From contig DRGL01000019.1 of NCBI GenBank assembly GCA_011050085.1, positions 1 to 51,237 on the forward strand: a DNA stretch of 51,237 nt, read 5' to 3'. Numbering within the stretch: the stretch's first letter is position 1; each line of letters starts with the position of its first letter. A program made the translations under genes and the position numbers. The notes under the pieces were generated by a model, which made no database searches, was not told where the DNA came from, and saw only the letters and a list, made by a program, of their open reading frames with translations. The stretch comes from Pricia antarctica (GTDB lineage Bacteria; Bacteroidota; Bacteroidia; Flavobacteriales; Flavobacteriaceae). This document shows, piece after piece, positions 25,853 through 35,778 of this stretch.

Positions 25853-26422
25853 TTATATAAGTTCAGAAATATGCCTTTGAAGTGCTGGCACCACGTCGGT
25901 CTCAAACCATGGGTTCTTTCTCAACCAAAATCCATTGACGGGCGACGGATGGGGAATTGGAAAATAATTTGGTAAGAAATCAGCATAATCTGAGACATTT
26001 TGGGTCAAGTTCTTTTTAGCGGAGTTGCCTAAATATTGGTCTTGGGCATACTTTCCTATCAAAACCACCAACTGAACGTTTTTCAGGTTTCCTAGGAATA
26101 CATTGTGCCAAAGGGGGGCACATTCTTTTCTTGGCGGCAAGTCACCCGTTTTTCCTTTTCCAGGATAACAGAATCCCATGGGCAGTATTGCAAAATTATC
26201 TGGATTATAAAATTGCTCTTCCGTTACCCCGAGCCATTTCCTAAGTTTTCGACCACTTGGATCGTCATAAGCCTTGTTTTTTTCATGGGCTTTTCTACCC
26301 GGAGCCTGACTGACCAACACTATTCGGGAATTTTCATTTGCAGCTACGATTGGTCGTGGACCTAATGGCAAATTTTCCGCACAAGCCTTACAGTTCCTTA
26401 TTTCGGATAGCAGTTTCTGCAC
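25853..26422 (-). CDS. Uracil-DNA-glycosylase-fold family protein
   Basis: A 189-residue protein of the uracil-DNA glycosylase superfamily. It has a short N-terminal CKAC segment (LSEIRNCKACAENLPLG), motif 1-like IVLVSQAPGRKAHE, FAILPMGFCYPGKGK, VVLIGKYAQDQYL and the C-terminal HPSP loop in PIPHPSPVNGFW. The N-terminal four-Cys iron-sulfur pattern of family 4/5 is not complete. It probably belongs to the uncharacterised group of small UDG-fold proteins; activity on uracil is unproven. The start is GTG at 26422: a stop codon precedes it and no ATG is in range. Confidence 0.85.
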   Translation of the reverse strand: MQKLLSEIRNCKACAENLPLGPRPIVAANENSRIVLVSQAPGRKAHEKNKAYDDPSGRKLRKWLGVTEEQFYNPDNFAILPMGFCYPGKGKTGDLPPRKECAPLWHNVFLGNLKNVQLVVLIGKYAQDQYLGNSAKKNLTQNVSDYADFLPNYFPIPHPSPVNGFWLRKNPWFETDVVPALQRHISELI

Positions 26423-26597
26423 TTATGTATACGTATTTAAGAATGATTGATTATTCATACTGATACGTATTTTTGAACCCAGTATTTGAAATTGGGAATG
26501 AATCCAAATCAAGATGGCTTTGTTATTACTCATTTTAATATTAGGTTATTTTAATCAGTCCTCTATAACACATATCAGTATATAAAAGATTAACGCC

Positions 26598-27269
26598 TTA
26601 TTTCCGTCCTCCTACGACGGCTACAATTTCTCCTTTAGGTGGTTTATCTGTGTAGTATGCTAAGACTTCTTCGGCGGTGCCCCTAATCGTTTCCTCATAG
26701 ATCTTACTTAGCTCACGAGAGATGGAAACAGGGCGATCAGCTCCAAAATAAGTGACAAAATCACCTAAGGTTTTCACCAATTTGTAAGGGGACTCATAGA
26801 AAATTATGGTTCGTGTCTCCTCGGCCAAAAACTTCATTCGGGTCTGCCGCCCTTTTTTAGGAGGAAGAAATCCCTCGAAAACAAATTTATCATTAGGTAG
26901 CCCACTATTGACCAAGGCCGGAACGAAGGCAGTTGCGCCAGGTAGGCAATCTACTTCGACCTGATGCTCTACACAGGCTCGCGTCAGCAAAAATCCGGGG
27001 TCGGAAATGGCGGGCGTGCCTGCATCGGAAATCAGGGCCATGTTTTCCCCGGCCTGCATCCGTTTTGTAAGTCTTTCAACTGTTTTGTGCTCATTGTGCA
27101 TGTGATGCGACTGCATTGGGGTAGTAATTTCAAAATGTTGCAAAAGCTTTCCGCTGTTACGGGTATCTTCAGCGAGAATAAGGTCGACCTCTTTCAAAAC
27201 ACGAATAGCGCGTAGTGTAATATCCTCAAGATTGCCGATTGGAGTAGGCACTAAATACAATTTTCCCAT
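26598..27269 (-). CDS. rsmI: 16S rRNA (cytidine(1402)-2'-O)-methyltransferase RsmI
   Basis: A 223-residue SAM-dependent tetrapyrrole-methylase-fold enzyme that methylates the ribose of C1402 in 16S rRNA, at the decoding centre. Landmarks are YLVPTPIGNLEDITLRAIRV (residues 4-23), LAEDTRNSGKLLQHF, MALISDAGTPAISDPGFLL and VDCLPGATAFVPALVNSGL. FYESPYKLVKTLGDF follows, and ISRELSKIYEETIRGTAEE is near the end. Length is slightly short of the E. coli protein because the C-terminal extension is absent. ATG at 27269. Confidence 0.95.
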   Translation of the reverse strand: MGKLYLVPTPIGNLEDITLRAIRVLKEVDLILAEDTRNSGKLLQHFEITTPMQSHHMHNEHKTVERLTKRMQAGENMALISDAGTPAISDPGFLLTRACVEHQVEVDCLPGATAFVPALVNSGLPNDKFVFEGFLPPKKGRQTRMKFLAEETRTIIFYESPYKLVKTLGDFVTYFGADRPVSISRELSKIYEETIRGTAEEVLAYYTDKPPKGEIVAVVGGRK

Positions 27270-27527
27270 GTAACTGGCTTATACCTTTTCGTTTAATCGA
27301 AAATTAGTCATTTTTTGACTATTGAAGGTCGTTTAGAAATTACTTAGCAGGATTGAGGAAAAAAGAAATATATAAATGAACTGTCTAGCTGAAAGATGCA
27401 AAAAAAACAACTCTAGTTTAGAAAAAATGGACAGATGTCAACATTTGTTATGAAAAGGGAATAGACAGAATTTATGTAGACGATTTTGGCTGAATCTTTC
27501 ACTAAAACGTGAATTGCAAACTATTGA

Positions 27528-28226
27528 CTATGAAAATCTTCTTTCAATCAAATACATAAACCGTTCTTCGTATTCTTCTTTGCCAGCCCAATACGCATAA
27601 TCGGGTTTAACCATGTTTTCTATAAACGATATCGAACGCTCATGGCTATCAATGGTGTTGAGTTGCGAGAGCACACGGTTGTAATCTTCGGTGCTACCAC
27701 CGAATAGGTGTTTAACGAAAGCCAAGCGATTATTCAGGTCAACTTTTAATGCTTTGTTCGAGCCCTTATCATTCAGCGATTTGGTGCGTATCTCTTTTCT
27801 TGGAGATTCGGTAACGGCATCCTTCTGTGGCATGAAAAGCTCTTTATCATTTTTCATGTATTCCGGTTTGGCCAAAAATTCAGCTAAAACTTCATCGACC
27901 GGAATATCACCGGGCATTTCCGAAACCATGTCTTTAATAGTGTCCATTCCGGGTATCATGATATCTTCTTGATGGGGATTGTTTTCCGGAACCGATGCAT
28001 TTTCGCTAAGTACAGAATTTGCCATCTGTTCAAACTTTGCGGCAATGACATTTTTAGATATATCGACATCCATGTGGCTCAATTCTTTTTCGATAAATCG
28101 CAAAACGGCCAACTTTTCATATAAATCTTTGGCCGACTCGTACAGCTCTTCGATACTATTTGTATCTCGTGAAGTAATAATGTCGGTGGATAATTTTCGC
28201 AGTTCTTCCTTCAATTTTTTCTTCAT
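27528..28226 (-). CDS. Conserved flavobacterial protein of unknown function
   Basis: A 232-residue soluble, largely helical, acidic protein. Residues about 1-75 are predicted coiled or helical (KEELRKLSTDIITSRDTNSI, LYEKLAVLRFIEKELSHMD). A flexible middle (85-150) is rich in Pro, Asp and Glu. The C-terminal block (about 155-232) reads LNNRLAFVKHLFGGSTEDYN, VLSQLNTIDSHERSISFIEN and DYAYWAGKEEYEERFMYLIE, and looks the most conserved. No enzyme motif is seen. I do not recognise a named family, but the position opposite tdk is one I associate with flavobacterial genomes. The ATG at 28226 is preferred to an in-frame TTG one codon earlier. Confidence 0.75.
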   Translation of the reverse strand: MKKKLKEELRKLSTDIITSRDTNSIEELYESAKDLYEKLAVLRFIEKELSHMDVDISKNVIAAKFEQMANSVLSENASVPENNPHQEDIMIPGMDTIKDMVSEMPGDIPVDEVLAEFLAKPEYMKNDKELFMPQKDAVTESPRKEIRTKSLNDKGSNKALKVDLNNRLAFVKHLFGGSTEDYNRVLSQLNTIDSHERSISFIENMVKPDYAYWAGKEEYEERFMYLIERRFS

Positions 28227-28331
28227 CAATCCTTTTTTTTATATCCGCAAGTAAGCGATCTCTATCTTTATTAACTTTATCCTTACTATAATAACAACGA
28301 AAAACCCTGTATTTTCGTCTAAAATTACAAA

Positions 28332-28976
28332 ATGTTTCTTGAAAACACGGTCAACCCCAAAGAACAATTCGGATGGATCGAAGTCATCTCCGGTTCAATG
28401 TTCTCGGGTAAGACCGAAGAACTTATTCGAAGGTTAAAACGCGCCAAATTCGCTAAGCAGAATGTGGAGATATTCAAGCCCATTGTCGATACAAGGTATG
28501 ATGAGGATAGGGTAGTTTCGCACGATGCCAATGAAATACGATCTACGGCCGTTCCAGCTGCAGCAAACATTCGAATTCTGGGTGACACATGCGATGTTGT
28601 CGGTATCGACGAGGCGCAATTCTTCGATGATGAGATTGTGACCGTTTGCAATGACTTGGCCAATAAGGGTGTGAGAGTAGTGGTCGCCGGTCTTGATATG
28701 GATTTTAAGGGTAATCCCTTTGGTCCTATGCCTGCCTTAATGGCCACTGCTGAATATGTGACCAAAGTTCACGCCATCTGTACGAGAACCGGTAATCTAG
28801 CCAACTATAGTTTCCGGAAATCGAACAATGATGATTTGGTCCTATTGGGAGAAACGGAGTCTTATGAACCCTTGAGTCGCGGCGCATATTACAAAGCAAT
28901 GCTGCGGGAAAGGATAAGTGAAATAGATGTCGACATAGAGGAAGTGACCGCAAACGTAAAAAAAACGGATGGTTAA
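28332..28976 (+). CDS. tdk: Thymidine kinase
   Basis: A 214-residue class II thymidine kinase that phosphorylates thymidine to dTMP in salvage. The P-loop is GSMFSGKTEE (residues 21-30), followed by LIRRLKRAKFAKQNVEIFKP. The DEAQFF motif (93-98) contains the catalytic Glu94, and VVVAGLDMDFKGNPFGPMP is the family lasso region. A TGNLANYSFR segment follows HAICTR. Only one Cys is left where most class II enzymes have a four-Cys zinc site. It overlaps alr by 8 bases, so translation is coupled. Confidence 0.95.
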   Translation: MFLENTVNPKEQFGWIEVISGSMFSGKTEELIRRLKRAKFAKQNVEIFKPIVDTRYDEDRVVSHDANEIRSTAVPAAANIRILGDTCDVVGIDEAQFFDDEIVTVCNDLANKGVRVVVAGLDMDFKGNPFGPMPALMATAEYVTKVHAICTRTGNLANYSFRKSNNDDLVLLGETESYEPLSRGAYYKAMLRERISEIDVDIEEVTANVKKTDG

Positions 28977-30078
28977 AGCAACCGAAACCGTGCTCGAAAT
29001 CGACCTTGGTGCCTTGGAGCACAATTTTCGATATCTAAAAGGAAGACTGAATCCTGAGACCCGATTTTTAGGAGTAGTGAAGGCCTTTGCTTATGGAAGC
29101 GATTCAGTCACGATTGCCAAAAAACTCGAAACCCTAGGGGTAGATTATCTAGCCGTTGCCTATGTGAAAGAAGGTGTAGTCTTGCGTGATGCTGGTATTC
29201 GAACGCCCATTTTAGTACTGCATCCATTACCGGTCAGTTTCGACGAGATGATAGAGCGATGCTTGGAACCAAGTCTATATTCCCGGAAAATTCTGTTGGA
29301 ATTCATTTCAGCAGCCCAAAAACAAGGGCAACATAAATATCCCGTGCATCTCAAATTCAATACCGGACTCAACCGCCTAGGCTTTTCGATTGAAGATGTA
29401 ACCTATTTGGCCGAAAAGCTGAACGGCGAGAAAGCCCTGAAAGTTGTATCTATTTTATCACATCTAGCGGCCTCCGAAGACCTCGATGAAAAAGCGTTTA
29501 CCCAAACCCAGATAAAAAGCTTCGAAAATATTGCCTCGGAGGTCGATAAAAATTTGGATACCAAGCCCTTTCGTCATTTGTTGAACACCTCCGGTATTAT
29601 CAATTATCCCGAATCTCAATACGACATGGTTCGAAGCGGTATCGGGCTTTATGGCTTTGGCAACGAGGCCAAAATTGATGCGCAGCTACGGCCCGTAGCC
29701 ATCCTGAAAACGGTTATTTCACAGATACACACTATCGCATCCGGGGAAAGTATTGGCTACAACCGCGCATTGATCACCCAATCACCAAAGGTTACGGCAA
29801 CATTACCCATAGGACATGCTGATGGTATCGGCAGGCAATATGGTAATGAAAAAGCCTACGTTACCATAATGGGCAAAAAAGCTCCGATAATCGGTAACGT
29901 ATGTATGGATATGATCATGGTCGATATCACCGATATTAATTGCCATGAGGGCGATGAGGTAATTGTTTTTGGAGAAAAGCATTCCGCGGATAGTTTTGCG
30001 CGAGGTGCCAAAACAATTTCCTACGAACTTTTAACCGGAATTTCCAAGCGGGTTAAAAGGAAAATTATAGCCGAATAA
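28969..30078 (+). CDS. alr: Alanine racemase
   Basis: A 369-residue PLP enzyme that makes D-alanine for peptidoglycan. The PLP lysine is Lys38 in LGVVKAFAYGSD, and the catalytic Tyr264 is in GESIGYNRALI. IDLGALEHNF at the N-terminus, HLKFNTGLNRLGF, SGIGLYGFG and PIIGNVCMDMIMVDIT in the C-terminal barrel are typical. ATG 28969 lies inside the end of tdk. A class-typical length argues for a complete enzyme. Confidence 0.96.
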   Translation: MVKATETVLEIDLGALEHNFRYLKGRLNPETRFLGVVKAFAYGSDSVTIAKKLETLGVDYLAVAYVKEGVVLRDAGIRTPILVLHPLPVSFDEMIERCLEPSLYSRKILLEFISAAQKQGQHKYPVHLKFNTGLNRLGFSIEDVTYLAEKLNGEKALKVVSILSHLAASEDLDEKAFTQTQIKSFENIASEVDKNLDTKPFRHLLNTSGIINYPESQYDMVRSGIGLYGFGNEAKIDAQLRPVAILKTVISQIHTIASGESIGYNRALITQSPKVTATLPIGHADGIGRQYGNEKAYVTIMGKKAPIIGNVCMDMIMVDITDINCHEGDEVIVFGEKHSADSFARGAKTISYELLTGISKRVKRKIIAE

Positions 30079-30160
30079 ATATGAATTAACGTTTCATTAT
30101 GAATAATTTTTATTCTTACTTTGCACGATTATAAATAGTTAACATCTAAACGCAAAAACT

Positions 30161-30568
30161 ATGTGGAAAGAATTTAAGAATTTCATTATGACCGGCAATG
30201 TTATCGATTTGGCTGTGGCAGTTATATTGGCTGGAGCCGTTGGACTAGTGGTTAACGGTTTTGTAAATGACATCATGATGCCCATCGTTGGCTATTTTGC
30301 TGGAGGTATGGATTTTGCGGATATGAAAATAGTATTATCCGAAGCCATTGTGGCGGCGGATGGAACCGTCGAAAAACCGGATAGTTCTATCCGATACGGT
30401 GCTTGGATAAATTCCATTATTAATCTGGTCATTGTTGGTTTTGTTCTCTTTGTAATTGTAAAATCATATAATAAAGTACGCGAACCTAAGCCCAAAGCAG
30501 CACCCAAAGGGCCAACTACAGAAGAATTACTTGCAGAGATTCGAGACGAATTGAAAAAGCAGAACTAA
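30161..30568 (+). CDS. mscL: Large-conductance mechanosensitive channel MscL
   Basis: A 135-residue membrane channel that opens on membrane tension to release osmolytes during hypo-osmotic shock. The N-terminal helix and first membrane segment are EFKNFIMTGNVIDLAVAVIL (with the following AGAVG packing residues), the periplasmic loop is 55-85, and the second membrane segment is INLVIVGFVLFVIVKSYN. The C-terminal charged helix ends LLAEIRDELKKQN, as in most MscL. Length is standard. It follows alr and is followed by an intrinsic terminator. Confidence 0.96.
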   Translation: MWKEFKNFIMTGNVIDLAVAVILAGAVGLVVNGFVNDIMMPIVGYFAGGMDFADMKIVLSEAIVAADGTVEKPDSSIRYGAWINSIINLVIVGFVLFVIVKSYNKVREPKPKAAPKGPTTEELLAEIRDELKKQN

Positions 30569-30631
30569 ATAGCATTCAAATTCCGATGTTGTTCGGAATA
30601 TCACCGCTACATTACATTTTTTAACTTTAAT

Positions 30632-30671
30632 CCGCCCGCAGAAATTCGCAATTTCAGCTGGCGGTTTTTTT
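30632..30671 (+). terminator. Intrinsic terminator after mscL
   Basis: Arms ccgcccgcagaaatt and aatttcagctggcgg pair with two mismatches around a 3-base loop, followed by seven T. It lies 64 bases after the mscL stop. Confidence 0.85.
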
Positions 30672-30811
30672 ATAATTTTCAGAAATCAAAAAACAATAGA
30701 ACTAACTGTGGACAATTACTGAACTTACTAAGATCTAGTAAAAAGTCTACTCCTAACTAAATGTTGTATTTGAAACATTTTGTTTTAAAATTAAACTTCT
30801 TGTCAAATGCA

Positions 30812-30843
30812 TTTGTTCAATTTGCTATATTCATCTACATTTA
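30812..30843 (+). promoter_or_regulatory. Likely promoter of asd
   Basis: TTTG at 30812-30815 and TACATTTA at 30836-30843 (seven of eight to TAnnTTTG) are spaced by 20 bases, the Bacteroidota arrangement, 18 bases before the asd ATG. Confidence 0.5.
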
Positions 30844-30861
30844 CCATCAAATTTGGAATGA

Positions 30862-31851
30862 ATGAAAGTAGCAGTCGTAGGGGCCACCGGAATGGTAGGC
30901 GAAGTAATGCTAAAAGTATTAGCGGAACGTAATTTTCCAATAACTGAATTATTATTGGTCGCTTCAGAACGTTCTGTAGGCAAAAAAATATCCTATAAAG
31001 GAAAGGAATACAGCATTATTGGTTTAGAGGATGCCGTTGCTGCGCGACCTGATATAGCCATATTTTCCGCTGGTGGGGATACTTCATTGGAATGGGCCCC
31101 AAAATTTGCGGAAGCAGGTACTACGGTTATCGACAATTCATCGGCGTGGCGTATGGATTCCACCAAAAAATTGGTCGTTCCTGAAATTAACGCAGAAGCT
31201 TTAACAAAAACAGACAAGATTATTGCCAACCCCAACTGCTCTACTATACAATTGGTTATGGCTTTAGCGCCCCTGCATAAAAAATATAAAATGAAACGCG
31301 TCGTCGTCTCGACATACCAATCGGTATCTGGTACGGGTGTAAAGGCTGTAAAGCAACTTGAAAACGAGATGGCGGGAATACAGGGTGAAATGGCGTACCC
31401 TTATCCCATCAACAGAAACGCACTGCCCCATTGCGATGTCTTTATGGAAAATGGCTATACCAAGGAAGAAATGAAACTCGCCCGCGAACCCCAAAAGATT
31501 CTAGATGACAGTAGCTTTTCAGTCAGTGCTACAGCAGTCCGTATTCCAACAGCAGGTGGACATTCTGAATCAGTAAATGTCGAATTTAAAGAAGATTTTA
31601 ATATAAACGATGTCCGTAAACTACTAAATGATACTCCTGGAGTTACGGTACAAGACAATCCAGATACCAACACCTACCCTATGCCCATCTATGCGCACGA
31701 TAAAGACGATGTTTTTGTCGGCCGAATACGCAGAGATGAAACCCAAGAAAATACATTGAATATGTGGATTGTTTCCGATAACCTTCGAAAGGGGGCTGCC
31801 ACCAATGCCGTTCAAATTGCAGAGTATTTGGTTGAAAATAAGTTGGTTTAG
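30862..31851 (+). CDS. asd: Aspartate-semialdehyde dehydrogenase
   Basis: A 329-residue NADP-dependent enzyme that reduces aspartyl phosphate to aspartate semialdehyde, the branch point to lysine, diaminopimelate, threonine and methionine. The nucleotide loop is VAVVGATGMVGEVML (3-17), the active-site Cys126 is in ANPNCSTIQLV, and His234 is in TAGGHSESVN. SVSGTGVKAVKQLENEM is typical of this family. Length is standard. It is flanked by its own promoter and is probably monocistronic. Confidence 0.97.
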   Translation: MKVAVVGATGMVGEVMLKVLAERNFPITELLLVASERSVGKKISYKGKEYSIIGLEDAVAARPDIAIFSAGGDTSLEWAPKFAEAGTTVIDNSSAWRMDSTKKLVVPEINAEALTKTDKIIANPNCSTIQLVMALAPLHKKYKMKRVVVSTYQSVSGTGVKAVKQLENEMAGIQGEMAYPYPINRNALPHCDVFMENGYTKEEMKLAREPQKILDDSSFSVSATAVRIPTAGGHSESVNVEFKEDFNINDVRKLLNDTPGVTVQDNPDTNTYPMPIYAHDKDDVFVGRIRRDETQENTLNMWIVSDNLRKGAATNAVQIAEYLVENKLV

Positions 31852-31978
31852 ATACAAGCCTACTTAAAAATTTGCATTCAATATCCTCACCAAAGCGGGT
31901 CTTTCTAAAAGTTAGGTTAAAAACCGCCGCCTCTCCATTTCCTATTGGTGTTTTTAGTGCATTAAAATTTCCCCAAAA

Positions 31979-34135
31979 ATGAAAAAGCTAATTGTATCGG
32001 GTTTACTAGGCACACTCCTATTTGCTTGTGAAACCACAGAAAAAAAAGAAACTATTACAGTGAACTATCCGCAAACCAAAAAAGTTGATTCCGTTGATAC
32101 CTATTTCGGCACCGATATAAAGGATCCTTACCGTTGGCTTGAAGATGACCGCAGTGAGGAAACAAAAGCTTGGGTCAAAGCGGAAAACAAGGTGACTTTC
32201 GGATATCTAGAAAAAATTCCCTTTCGCAATGCCTTAAAAAACCGACTGGAAAAACTTTGGAACTACGAAAAATTAGGTTCTCCGTTTAAAGAAGGCGAAT
32301 ATACCTACTTCTATAAAAATGACGGGCTTCAGGATCAATACGTAGTTTATCGAAAAAAAGACAATACAGAACCGGAAGTATTTTTAGACCCGAATACATT
32401 TTCAGAAGATGGCACAACTTCACTTGCCGGACTGAGCTTTACCAAAGATGGCTCGTTAGCCGCATATCTTATTTCCGAGGGGGGTAGTGACTGGCGCAAG
32501 GCCATCGTTATCGATACCAAATCAATGGAAATCGTAGAAGATACTTTGACCGATATCAAATTTAGCGGATTGGAATGGCAAGGCAATGAAGGTTTCTACT
32601 ATTCAAGTTATGACAAACCTGAAGGCAGCGAACTATCGGCTAAAACCGACCAACATAAAGTCTATTTTCATACGTTGGGGACGGTACAAAAGGAAGACCG
32701 TTTGATATTTGGAGATCGTCCGGAAGAAAAACATCGGTACATCGGAGCATCAATAAGTGAAGATCAGCGGTATCTGACCCTATCCGCAGCTACTTCTACT
32801 TCAGGTAACAAACTTTTTATCAAAGACCTCCAAGATTCGAACGGAGTGCTCGTTCCAATCGTATCCGATACGGATTCGGACAATTATCTTATTGATAACG
32901 TAGGTTCAAAACTTTATATCGTTACAGATAGGAACGCCCCTAACAAAAAAATAATAACCGTCGACGCCGCAAAACCATCCCCTGAAAACTGGGAAGATTT
33001 TATTTCGGAAACCGAAAATGTACTTTCTCCGAGTACTGGAGGCGGTTATTTTTTCACGGAATACATGGTCGACGCTGTCTCTAAAGTGATGCAATACGAC
33101 TACGATGGCAAAATGGTCAGGGAGATAAAACTTCCAGGAGTGGGCAGTGCTTCCGGATTTGGTGGGAAAAAAGAAGATTCCGATTTTTACTTTTCCTTTA
33201 CCAATTATATTACGCCCGGCTCATCCTACAAATACAATGTGGATAGTGGAGAATATGAGTTGTATTGGAAACCTGATATTGATTTTAATTCCGACGAATA
33301 CGAGTCGAACCAAGTCTTTTTTAGCTCCAAGGACGGTACGAAAATTCCGATGATAATCACTCATAAAAAGGGTCTTGAGCTGAACGGTAAAAACCCCACT
33401 ATACTTTATGCCTATGGTGGTTTCAACATTAGCATCACACCTTCATTCAGTATAGCCAATACCGTTTGGATGGAGCAGGGAGGCATCTATGCAGTACCGA
33501 ACCTCCGAGGCGGGGGAGAATACGGTAAGAAGTGGCATCAAGCTGGTATAAAGATGAAGAAACAAAACGTTTTCGATGATTTCATTGCGGCGGCGGAATA
33601 CCTCATAGATAAAAATTATACATCCTCCGATTATTTGGCAATACGTGGCGGAAGCAACGGCGGGCTTCTTGTTGGTGCGACCATGACCCAACGCCCGGAT
33701 TTGATGCAGGTTGCCTTGCCTGCTGTAGGTGTTATGGATATGCTGCGCTATCATACGTTTACCGCGGGTGCAGGTTGGGCCTATGATTATGGGACATCTG
33801 AAGACAGTAAAGAAATGTTCGATTACTTAAAGGGGTATTCGCCCGTTCATAATATCGAGGCAGATACAGAATACCCTGCAACTTTGGTGACCACCGGTGA
33901 CCACGATGACCGTGTTGTACCTGCCCATAGTTTTAAATTCGCTGCAGAATTACAGGTAAAGCAAACAGGCCAAAATCCCACTCTTATCCGTATCGAAACC
34001 AATGCCGGTCATGGCGCAGGAACCCCAGTCAGCAAGACTATCGAACAATATGCGGATATTTTCGGATTTACGCTTTATAATATGGGTTTACGGGAGCTGC
34101 CTAACCAGTCCGTTTTGAAAGCGTTCAAAGAATAA
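31979..34135 (+). CDS. Prolyl oligopeptidase family serine peptidase, lipoprotein
   Basis: A 718-residue peptidase (S9A) that cuts after proline in short peptides. Cys16 ends a lipobox-like signal peptide (LLFAC), so it is anchored at the cell envelope, unlike the cytosolic mammalian enzyme. Residues about 35-440 form the seven-bladed propeller that limits access. The catalytic domain has [13 protein letters not shown] with Ser559, the Asp in [12 protein letters not shown] and the His in [29 protein letters not shown] near the N-terminus is a family signature. Length is standard. It appears monocistronic, with 127 bases after asd. Confidence 0.96.
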   Translation: MKKLIVSGLLGTLLFACETTEKKETITVNYPQTKKVDSVDTYFGTDIKDPYRWLEDDRSEETKAWVKAENKVTFGYLEKIPFRNALKNRLEKLWNYEKLGSPFKEGEYTYFYKNDGLQDQYVVYRKKDNTEPEVFLDPNTFSEDGTTSLAGLSFTKDGSLAAYLISEGGSDWRKAIVIDTKSMEIVEDTLTDIKFSGLEWQGNEGFYYSSYDKPEGSELSAKTDQHKVYFHTLGTVQKEDRLIFGDRPEEKHRYIGASISEDQRYLTLSAATSTSGNKLFIKDLQDSNGVLVPIVSDTDSDNYLIDNVGSKLYIVTDRNAPNKKIITVDAAKPSPENWEDFISETENVLSPSTGGGYFFTEYMVDAVSKVMQYDYDGKMVREIKLPGVGSASGFGGKKEDSDFYFSFTNYITPGSSYKYNVDSGEYELYWKPDIDFNSDEYESNQVFFSSKDGTKIPMIITHKKGLELNGKNPTILYAYGGFNISITPSFSIANTVWMEQGGIYAVPNLRGGGEYGKKWHQAGIKMKKQNVFDDFIAAAEYLIDKNYTSSDYLAIRGGSNGGLLVGATMTQRPDLMQVALPAVGVMDMLRYHTFTAGAGWAYDYGTSEDSKEMFDYLKGYSPVHNIEADTEYPATLVTTGDHDDRVVPAHSFKFAAELQVKQTGQNPTLIRIETNAGHGAGTPVSKTIEQYADIFGFTLYNMGLRELPNQSVLKAFKE

Positions 34136-34210
34136 TCATTAGAACATCGCCATTTTGGATGAAAATCCGTTTCTTGTTGAGCCTGACTTTTAGTACAGAA
34201 CACCAACTAT

Positions 34211-35197
34211 ATGTTACAAGTAGATCATGTTTCTTTTGCCTATGATAACGATATTCCCATTTTGGAAAATATCAATCTCAAAGTGGCCAAGGGGGAGCAT
34301 ATATCTATTATTGGTGAAAGCGGTTGTGGTAAAAGCACCTTGTTGAAGATTATTTATGGACTTTTACATATCAAGGTCGGTGAAGTGTATTGGAACGATA
34401 CCCAAATTTTGGGGCCTCTACATAATCTAGTGCCGGGAGAGCCATATATGAAATATCTTTCCCAAGATTATGACTTGATGCCTTACACTACCGTAGAAGA
34501 AAATATCAGTCAATTTCTGTCTGTTTTCGAGCCTGAAGAGATGCAGGCACGTAGTCTTGAATTGATGGAAATGCTCGAAATGACCGATTTTGCCGATACA
34601 AAGGTCCGCTACCTTAGCGGTGGTCAACAACAACGGGTCGCACTTGCACGCGTTTTAGCGCAAGAACCGGAAATATTACTACTCGACGAACCCTTTAGTC
34701 ACATTGACAATTTTCGCAAGAACGGTCTACGTCGTAACCTATTCGGATATTTGAAGCGGAAAAAGATAACCGTATTGACCGCTACCCACGATCATAATGA
34801 TATGCTGCCTTTTGCAGACCGGGTGGTGGTGCTCAGAGATCGTTATATTATAGCAAAGGATACGCCGAAAAATCTTTATGAACACCCTAAAGATATCTAT
34901 GTCGCTTCATTATTTGGAGAGGCCAATAAAATTCCCATTAATATTGTAAAGTCATATGCCGACACCAAACGACGAATTATCGTATACGCTCACGAATTCA
35001 AGGTTTCGGCACGCTCCGGACTCGAAGTTGTTGTAAAGAGTGCCTACTATATGGGCAACTATTTTATGATAGTCGGCATCTATGAAGGTCAGGACATCTA
35101 TTTTCACCACGATACTCCCTTCGAAAGTGGCAAAGTGGTTTTTCTAAATATTTCGTTGGAAACCATCAATCAACGGATGGCCGATACCCTGACATGA
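34211..35197 (+). CDS. ABC transporter ATP-binding protein (PotA/FbpC-like)
   Basis: A 328-residue ATPase. Walker A is GESGCGKSTLL (35-45), the Q-loop region is KYLSQDYDLMPYTTVEENI, the signature is YLSGGQQQRVALARVLAQEP, Walker B is ILLLDEPFSHID and the H-loop is TATHDHNDML. Residues about 240-328 are an extra C-terminal region with TOBE-like strands, as in iron, polyamine or sugar importer ATPases. No permease or binding protein is next to it, so the partner is encoded elsewhere. Its last 4 bases overlap the arfB start (ATGA), an arrangement that couples the two. Confidence 0.92.
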   Translation: MLQVDHVSFAYDNDIPILENINLKVAKGEHISIIGESGCGKSTLLKIIYGLLHIKVGEVYWNDTQILGPLHNLVPGEPYMKYLSQDYDLMPYTTVEENISQFLSVFEPEEMQARSLELMEMLEMTDFADTKVRYLSGGQQQRVALARVLAQEPEILLLDEPFSHIDNFRKNGLRRNLFGYLKRKKITVLTATHDHNDMLPFADRVVVLRDRYIIAKDTPKNLYEHPKDIYVASLFGEANKIPINIVKSYADTKRRIIVYAHEFKVSARSGLEVVVKSAYYMGNYFMIVGIYEGQDIYFHHDTPFESGKVVFLNISLETINQRMADTLT

Positions 35198-35598
35198 ATA
35201 AAACAATAGCTGTTCAAGAACTCGATTTTAAGGCTGTCAGAAGTGGTGGGGCAGGCGGTCAACATGTAAATAAAGTTTCCACCAAGGTAGAATTATCTTT
35301 TGACGTCAAAAATTCTAATGCCCTTTCTCCAAATCAAAAAGCCCGGGTTATTCGTCAGATAAACAGCAAGTTGACCAAAGATAATGTACTCAATCTCTCT
35401 TGTGATGAAACTAGAAGTCAACATAGAAATAAGGATTTAGCGATAAAACGTTTTTTGGAGGTCATGCGAATTGGTCTGCGAGTCCCAAAAGTGCGGCGAA
35501 AGACCAAACCTAAAAGGTCTGCAATAGAGAAACGGTTGAAATCCAAGAAAAAAAATGCGGAGAAAAAGGCACGAAGGCAGCGGCCGGATTTGCGGTAA
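35194..35598 (+). CDS. arfB: Alternative ribosome-rescue factor ArfB (YaeJ)
   Basis: A 134-residue peptidyl-tRNA hydrolase that releases stalled ribosomes lacking a stop codon. The catalytic GGQ motif is in VRSGGAGGQHVNKVSTKVEL (residues 16-35), as in class I release factors. The C-terminal tail from about 100 is very basic (KTKPKRSAIEKRLKSKKKNA and further Arg/Lys) and would enter the empty mRNA channel, as in E. coli. Length matches ArfB rather than a full release factor. It is translationally coupled to the ABC ATPase. Confidence 0.95.
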   Translation: MNKTIAVQELDFKAVRSGGAGGQHVNKVSTKVELSFDVKNSNALSPNQKARVIRQINSKLTKDNVLNLSCDETRSQHRNKDLAIKRFLEVMRIGLRVPKVRRKTKPKRSAIEKRLKSKKKNAEKKARRQRPDLR

Positions 35599-35778
35599 GG
35601 CTAACTATACATTGGCGGCAAAAGTCATACTGAAAATCAAATAATAAATTCAGTAGAATACTTTGTAGATAAATTTGCAACAACTTTCCTGTTACGATAC
35701 CCTTCATACTTGATAAACATCACACAAATGTGTCATTGATTGCTTGAATTCTAGCATTAAAAGGTGTTATCCCCTTTT

